Positions 60,501 to 64,000 of a stretch of DNA of 64,000 nt are shown here, piece after piece (positions within the stretch are counted from its first letter, which is position 1; every line of letters starts with the position of its first letter). Source of the DNA: a virus; IMG/VR virus record IMGVR_UViG_3300045999_010033, positions 126,001 through 190,000 of that record; one strand, 5' to 3'. The translations under genes and the position numbers were made by a program. Below the pieces are notes generated by a model that was given only the letters and a program-made list of their open reading frames with translations, searched no databases and was not told the origin of the DNA.

Positions 60501-61895
60501 ATTTTTTACAGAACCAATCTTTTGTCCATTAGCCAATGCTTTAACTGCATCAACAGTTCCACCAATCATTTCTTTTTTGTGATGCGCCCACTTTTTTATT
60601 CCTTTACCAAAACCTTTAATGGCAGATTTTAATCTGGTCATCATTCCTTTTCTCTCCGGTGATTGTGGATTATTTATTTGTTCTATTGTTTTAGTTTCTT
60701 CATCAGATAACTTACTTTTTTCCGAATCCAATTGAGTTTTAATTTCTTCTTTTTCTTTTTCTGATTCCGGCTTTTCGGCATTTGTTTTAAAATCAGAACC
60801 TGATAGTTTATTAGGGTCTTCAGTTGGCTCTTCTGCTCCTGTCGTTTTTGGCTCTGAATCACTTGTGGGCTTTTCTGAAGCCGGTTTCTTTTCTTGATTG
60901 GTAGAGGCAGATGGTTCTTCTTTTGATGATGTCTTTTTATCTTTGCCAGTAAGCTTTTCTGCCTCTACGTGAGCTGGATGATCTTTGGCTAATCTAAGAG
61001 CTGCTCTTACTTTTATTTTTTTCTTTTCTCCTGCGGCGTTTGTATATTCAATTTCTTTATCCATTATAGGATTTTCCGATTCTGCCTCACCTAAATAATT
61101 TGAAATAAAATCATTAAATATATCTTCGGCGGCAGCTCTTTCTATAATTGAAAAAATTGGATTGTATAATTCTGTCTCATCAATTGTTCTAAATGTAGTT
61201 GCCTGCTTTCCGTTTATGGTTGGCATTCCATGAGAATCTGATGATATATCTTTTACTTTCACCTTTTTGTTTTTGAATTTACCCATAAGAACGTTATCTC
61301 CGACATCAACTCCTACTTTAATATTTTCACCGATTAATCGTTTTCTAATTAGGTCAAAAATACCTTTATCAAATTTTGAATATACTTTTTTAAAGTATTC
61401 TATGGCAGTTTTTTCATCTGCGCCACCAATATTTTTTCTTACATCAGTTCCACTAATTGCTTCTGCTTGTGGCGGCACTAAATACGTGTATCCAATTTCT
61501 TTATAACCATAGCCCGCTTTACCACGATATGGTTTAAAATATGAACCACCTAATCTTTCTGCATCTTTTTCTCCAACTGCTGCAACGTATTGTGTAGTAT
61601 CGGCATCAAACTTACTTAATATTTCAACTGGATTGTATGGATTTTTAACCATAACAAATCTATTAGCTGGAATATCAAACATTGTAGTTGCTATCTTTTT
61701 CTTTTCTTTAAAGTTAAAAGGAGATTTAGGTTGGGAAGTCGTATTTGAAGACCCAATGAAAACGTTACCAGCACCAAACTTACTAACTAAATTTTTATAT
61801 GCTGCATAATGCCCTTTGTGGAATGGTTGAAATCTACCACTATATACTACTATTGTTTTTTTTACTTTTGGTTTATCTACTTCTGTTATATTCAT
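57600..61895 (-). CDS. Multidomain protein: NMNAT-like, HExxH peptidase and ligase-like domains
   Basis: The 1431-residue protein has several modules. Residues 10-180 are an NMNAT/cytidylyltransferase-like domain with GRFQPFHKGH (20-29) and ISGTDVR (147-153). A Lys/Glu/Ser/Pro-rich linker covers about 310-410, and a Gly/Ala-rich hydrophobic stretch about 490-575. A zinc peptidase signature HEMVH is at 757-761. Residues about 1055-1420 carry nucleotidyltransferase/ligase-like motifs: K1074-TDG, RNKG (1093-1096), NLEV (1156-1159), EGIV (1402-1405) and YKL (1413-1415). [L/I]xE sites at E190, E270, E635, E813 and E1035, plus a VNE site at E904, lie near domain borders, so the gp21-like protease may cut it. 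Confidence 0.8.
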   Translation of the reverse strand: MNITEVDKPKVKKTIVVYSGRFQPFHKGHYAAYKNLVSKFGAGNVFIGSSNTTSQPKSPFNFKEKKKIATTMFDIPANRFVMVKNPYNPVEILSKFDADTTQYVAAVGEKDAERLGGSYFKPYRGKAGYGYKEIGYTYLVPPQAEAISGTDVRKNIGGADEKTAIEYFKKVYSKFDKGIFDLIRKRLIGENIKVGVDVGDNVLMGKFKNKKVKVKDISSDSHGMPTINGKQATTFRTIDETELYNPIFSIIERAAAEDIFNDFISNYLGEAESENPIMDKEIEYTNAAGEKKKIKVRAALRLAKDHPAHVEAEKLTGKDKKTSSKEEPSASTNQEKKPASEKPTSDSEPKTTGAEEPTEDPNKLSGSDFKTNAEKPESEKEKEEIKTQLDSEKSKLSDEETKTIEQINNPQSPERKGMMTRLKSAIKGFGKGIKKWAHHKKEMIGGTVDAVKALANGQKIGSVKNKQTGKWDYSDEKRKEQLHHVKHFAIDVGLLMGSMMLGGAGVAAAKAVSAGQGALGVASAAAQGSVGVFTHGFGGFGIHLGKDIVKHAALETLGFGGAQAAGGGAALSTATMGLFEISSTQDGNNKFIINFLEKVIKRVETYKLTDAQLLQSIKSYKKEEPKRNAADLLNEEHYVPATGMFNRRLSPQQKIDKLNPARAIEKSKIWHKTFSHHNPETGETEDALDSKTESINHFVEYATKRLKLNERPKINLVGGGEFAESQTSLGGYDDNTKEIFVSTEGRLTADILRTIAHEMVHRKQDEMGIIKDRAEDGKTGSSVENKAHAVAGILMREYGKINKKIFQEGIINEATSIQGAFNDDQPDGMFLPKGYKRKLGNNDGINKSDEWFTNGGYIQIDFPTADTIFGDDEQDQPYVIWRVKNLPRTDFKPTKFNKKNFVNEAVVDGTSNGESFRSPYSPDWEKHDKYGKKHAEIVGYDVLEYSSKRDAKKAAKNIPVNNPREENGPAKRTIHPSKGDAYAKDKADKWEMYPFNSRPNPYSYPDVYVKPKAIRPVDVIRERGYEHRIVSLLQEGGAYGHMSHPFDDMGLTFGDLKRIISGALSGRLELAREKTDGQALAISWKNGRLIAARNKGHLANAGANAMGIEDVASKFAGRGGLTDAYNFAMKDLNAAIGGLSEKQKEKIFNNGKCFMNLEVIWPESVNVIPYGQALLVFHGTVCYDDAGKAISADQSSARVLAGMIKQINANVQSKYTIAGPPVLELPKSKELSSKQGYWFGKLNKLQSKFGLSDSASVSDYHYAWWADFIDKQSPVKPDKLTKEALIRRWGFGEKSFRLNTISDKTLQNWTIEHDKINVPKQQRDNIKPFEEIFLGVGSEVLQFVTSVITVHPDTAIRAMKTKLDSVAQKVKQTGDTSIIKKFKNELERLNSLGGVDKIVAAEGIVFVYNGKTYKLTGTFAPLNQLLGIFYE

Positions 61896-61966
61896 ATTAA
61901 TAAATATCTTTTTTTATTGAAATATTATTATTACTATTTTTTTAATCGAACATACGAAATTTTTTT

Positions 61967-64000
61967 CTAATTACCAATTTTATTTTGTAACTCTTCTACT
62001 TTTTGAGTAAGTTCTTGTACAGCTTTCCATAAAACAAATACTAAATCGGATGTACTAATATTATCTATCTTTCCATCCATTACACCAACAAATTCTGGTA
62101 AGCCAATATCATGTAGTTCTTCGGCTATAATACCAATCATTTTCGCATCTCCATCGGATTGAGATTTAAAATTATATTCACGTATAGGTAATTCGTTAAC
62201 CATAGATAATACAGATTTATCCCAATTTTTAATATTTTTTTTATATTTTTTACTAGATGTTCTCCTAACAATGTATCCAGTATCTGCTCCATTTTGAACC
62301 CATTGTACATCAACAAATGGATTCACTCCCGGTGATGAAACATCGGATGTTCTTAACATATTAGGTAAAAACAATGTTGGTCTAGTACTTTTGTGAGTTA
62401 ATATTCCGATGTTTGCAGTTCCCCATGATATTGTGTTATCAACTGCAATTGATGAATAATTTGCTACTGCTCCTGCCGGCAAAATTATTTTTCCATCGTT
62501 TAATCTTATATTTCCTTTTTGTATTACTAATGCATCTTTATTGGCATCATCAACCGTGTGTATAACCTTCCCGGCAATTCTAGCTGATACCAAATCAGAA
62601 CCGTCAGTATCATCTCTTTTTATTCTGAAATATTTGTTTTCATTTTTCAACATCTGAAACCCATCATTTGTTAATTCTATTAAATCAATTTCAGATGTTG
62701 CAGTAAAATTGGCGTTATCCCAAATTGTTGAATTTATGTTTATACTCGGCTCTTGTGTTGTATTATTATTAGACCAAAAAGGACCGGATATAGTATAAAA
62801 AGTATATAATGTATACACGTTATTCGGTGGGGTCGCAGTTGGAAAAGTTAATAATACATTTGAAGCAAATGTATTATCTATGGATACTACTTGGTTTGAT
62901 CCAGATACAGTTACACCATTTCCAAATAGAGTAAAAATTGGTATATCGGCCGAATCTCTTATTTGAATTCCCCTATCAAAGCTTACATATCCTTCAAACG
63001 TATCGTTTGTTTCTATTAAAGGATTGCCAATGGAATCCCATCCAATTGTTAAATAGTAAGTTAGAGCACCATTGGGATTAATTGTTATCGTATCATACGT
63101 TGGTGAATAATTAAAAGTACCATCAAAATAGTCAGTACCGGTCTTAGTTTCACCTTGTATTGTTATAGCAGGTGTACTTCCACTAATTGTATTAGTATTC
63201 GCAGATATAGATGATAACTCGCCATAACGTATATCTACACGCTTTTTAGAATTTTCATCAAATAATCCAATTGAAGGTATTTTGGGATTTAATACAATTT
63301 TACTAGAACTATCTCTCAAAGAATCCCTATCGATAATCCATCCAGCAATTCTACCATCAGTTGCTACAACACTTCCGGATATTGTTAAATTTGCTCCATC
63401 CCAAAGAAGTGCGTTACTACCATTACGAATTGACATCTTTGGACTACCACTATCGAATCCTAAAAATATTCCATCGGTATTGTACGCAGAAGCGCTTATT
63501 TTTATACTTGGATTTTTACGTGTAGGATGATCGGAATCTAAAGCAATGACAGGAGTTCCACCTTTTGCACCTATATTAATTGTTCGGTTTGCATAAACAT
63601 CTTGAGCAAAAAGAATATCAGTTGCTACCGAATCAAATTGTGCACTAAAATTATCCCAACTAGCAGACCATTGAGAGCCAACACTATTTCCCGTATTATC
63701 ATCGGATGGACGTGTACCAATTGTTGATGTATGACTTACTGCGCATAAATAATATCTATCAATCAAACTTGAGCCATTCCAATATTTTCCCAATACAACA
63801 TCACGTCGGGTATCGGTTCTATAATAATCGGTACTTGCCGACCATTCACCCCTATACACTACTCCTGGTCCGGTTTGTCCTACTTTACCTTCATTGAGTC
63901 TAAAAACTGTAGCGTATCTCTCAATGCCATCGGCAGACGCAGTATATGTTATACTACCAACCTTATATCCAGTTAATGACCCCGAAAAACTTTGCGATGT
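61967..64000 (-). CDS. Tail fibre/spike with S74 chaperone domain, N-terminus cut by window edge
   Basis: The frame stays open to the right edge, giving 677 residues, the GTG at 63859 being internal. It contains a possible carbohydrate-binding part (YRGEWSASTDYYRTDTRRDVV, YYLCAVSHTS), then long beta modules (GSVVATDGRIAGWIIDRDSL and others). The C-terminus is an S74-type intramolecular chaperone: SSKKYKKNIKNWDKSVL, MIGIIAEELHDIGLPEFVG, then a coiled coil VQELTQKVEELQNKIGN. In S74 fibres this domain drives trimer folding and removes itself by autoproteolysis. The true N-terminus lies beyond the window. Confidence 0.85.
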   Translation of the reverse strand, partial: TSQSFSGSLTGYKVGSITYTASADGIERYATVFRLNEGKVGQTGPGVVYRGEWSASTDYYRTDTRRDVVLGKYWNGSSLIDRYYLCAVSHTSTIGTRPSDDNTGNSVGSQWSASWDNFSAQFDSVATDILFAQDVYANRTINIGAKGGTPVIALDSDHPTRKNPSIKISASAYNTDGIFLGFDSGSPKMSIRNGSNALLWDGANLTISGSVVATDGRIAGWIIDRDSLRDSSSKIVLNPKIPSIGLFDENSKKRVDIRYGELSSISANTNTISGSTPAITIQGETKTGTDYFDGTFNYSPTYDTITINPNGALTYYLTIGWDSIGNPLIETNDTFEGYVSFDRGIQIRDSADIPIFTLFGNGVTVSGSNQVVSIDNTFASNVLLTFPTATPPNNVYTLYTFYTISGPFWSNNNTTQEPSININSTIWDNANFTATSEIDLIELTNDGFQMLKNENKYFRIKRDDTDGSDLVSARIAGKVIHTVDDANKDALVIQKGNIRLNDGKIILPAGAVANYSSIAVDNTISWGTANIGILTHKSTRPTLFLPNMLRTSDVSSPGVNPFVDVQWVQNGADTGYIVRRTSSKKYKKNIKNWDKSVLSMVNELPIREYNFKSQSDGDAKMIGIIAEELHDIGLPEFVGVMDGKIDNISTSDLVFVLWKAVQELTQKVEELQNKIGN

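Noticed and set aside
1-64000. tRNA genes, integrase or transposase genes
   Set aside because: No cloverleaf-like segment was noticed by eye in the short intergenic gaps, and no recombinase motif was seen in any recognised frame.

Overview
This window is a late-gene (virion morphogenesis) region of a T4-like contractile-tailed bacteriophage. Every well-supported gene lies on the minus strand, so transcription runs from high to low coordinates. The order of head and tail genes identifies the group: terminase large subunit (gp17-like), portal (gp20), prohead protease (gp21), scaffold (gp22), major capsid protein (gp23), neck and tail-completion proteins (gp13, gp14, gp15), tail sheath (gp18), tail tube (gp19), hub/tape-measure chaperone (gp26-like), tape measure, tube initiator and a LysM baseplate protein. 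The DNA is A+T-rich, and the starts I inspected have A/T-rich leaders rather than GGAGG-type ribosome binding sites. That, together with the LamG and S74 fibre style, fits a phage of Bacteroidota (for example a flavobacterium), but the host is an inference. I saw no tRNA, integrase, CRISPR array or insertion sequence.

Layout from high to low coordinates. (1) 61967-64000: a tail fibre cut by the right window edge, ending in an S74-type chaperone domain. (2) 57600-61895: a 1431-residue multidomain protein (NMN/cytidylyl-transferase-like, low-complexity linker, HExxH metallopeptidase, KxDG nucleotidyltransferase/ligase-like). (3) 54658-57570: a zinc-ribbon-like protein, a small membrane protein and the terminase. 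(4) 42070-54618: the head cluster, in which portal, protease, scaffold and capsid genes alternate with many small genes. Most of those small proteins share a short N-terminal motif ending in [L/I/V]xE, the recognition site of T4-type prohead proteases. (5) 37986-41985: neck and tail-completion genes and small structural proteins. (6) 10331-37925: an adsorption region with three large collagen-like fibres, seven LamG-type paralogues, two copies of a small accessory gene, and an embedded glycosyltransferase/methyltransferase cassette (15460-22002). (7) 1-10250: sheath, tube, chaperone, tape measure and baseplate, continuing past the left edge.

How the parts may work together: the shared N-terminal tags suggest that about eleven small proteins are drawn into the prohead as cargo and trimmed by the gp21-like protease. 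The 1431-residue protein has the same kind of cleavage sites between its domains, so it may be a capsid polyprotein. In the adsorption region, the cassette includes a C-terminal domain closely resembling the Aah/TibC autotransporter O-heptosyltransferases, and it sits next to fibres made largely of Ser/Thr/Gly repeats. Those fibres may therefore be glycosylated and capped. Two places look like ribosomal frameshifts: the gp26-like chaperone before the tape measure (7-T run) and a tagged head protein at 46270-46279 (10-A run). A 9-bp motif, ATATTTATA on the sense strand, recurs 15-47 bases before many genes and is a candidate promoter element.
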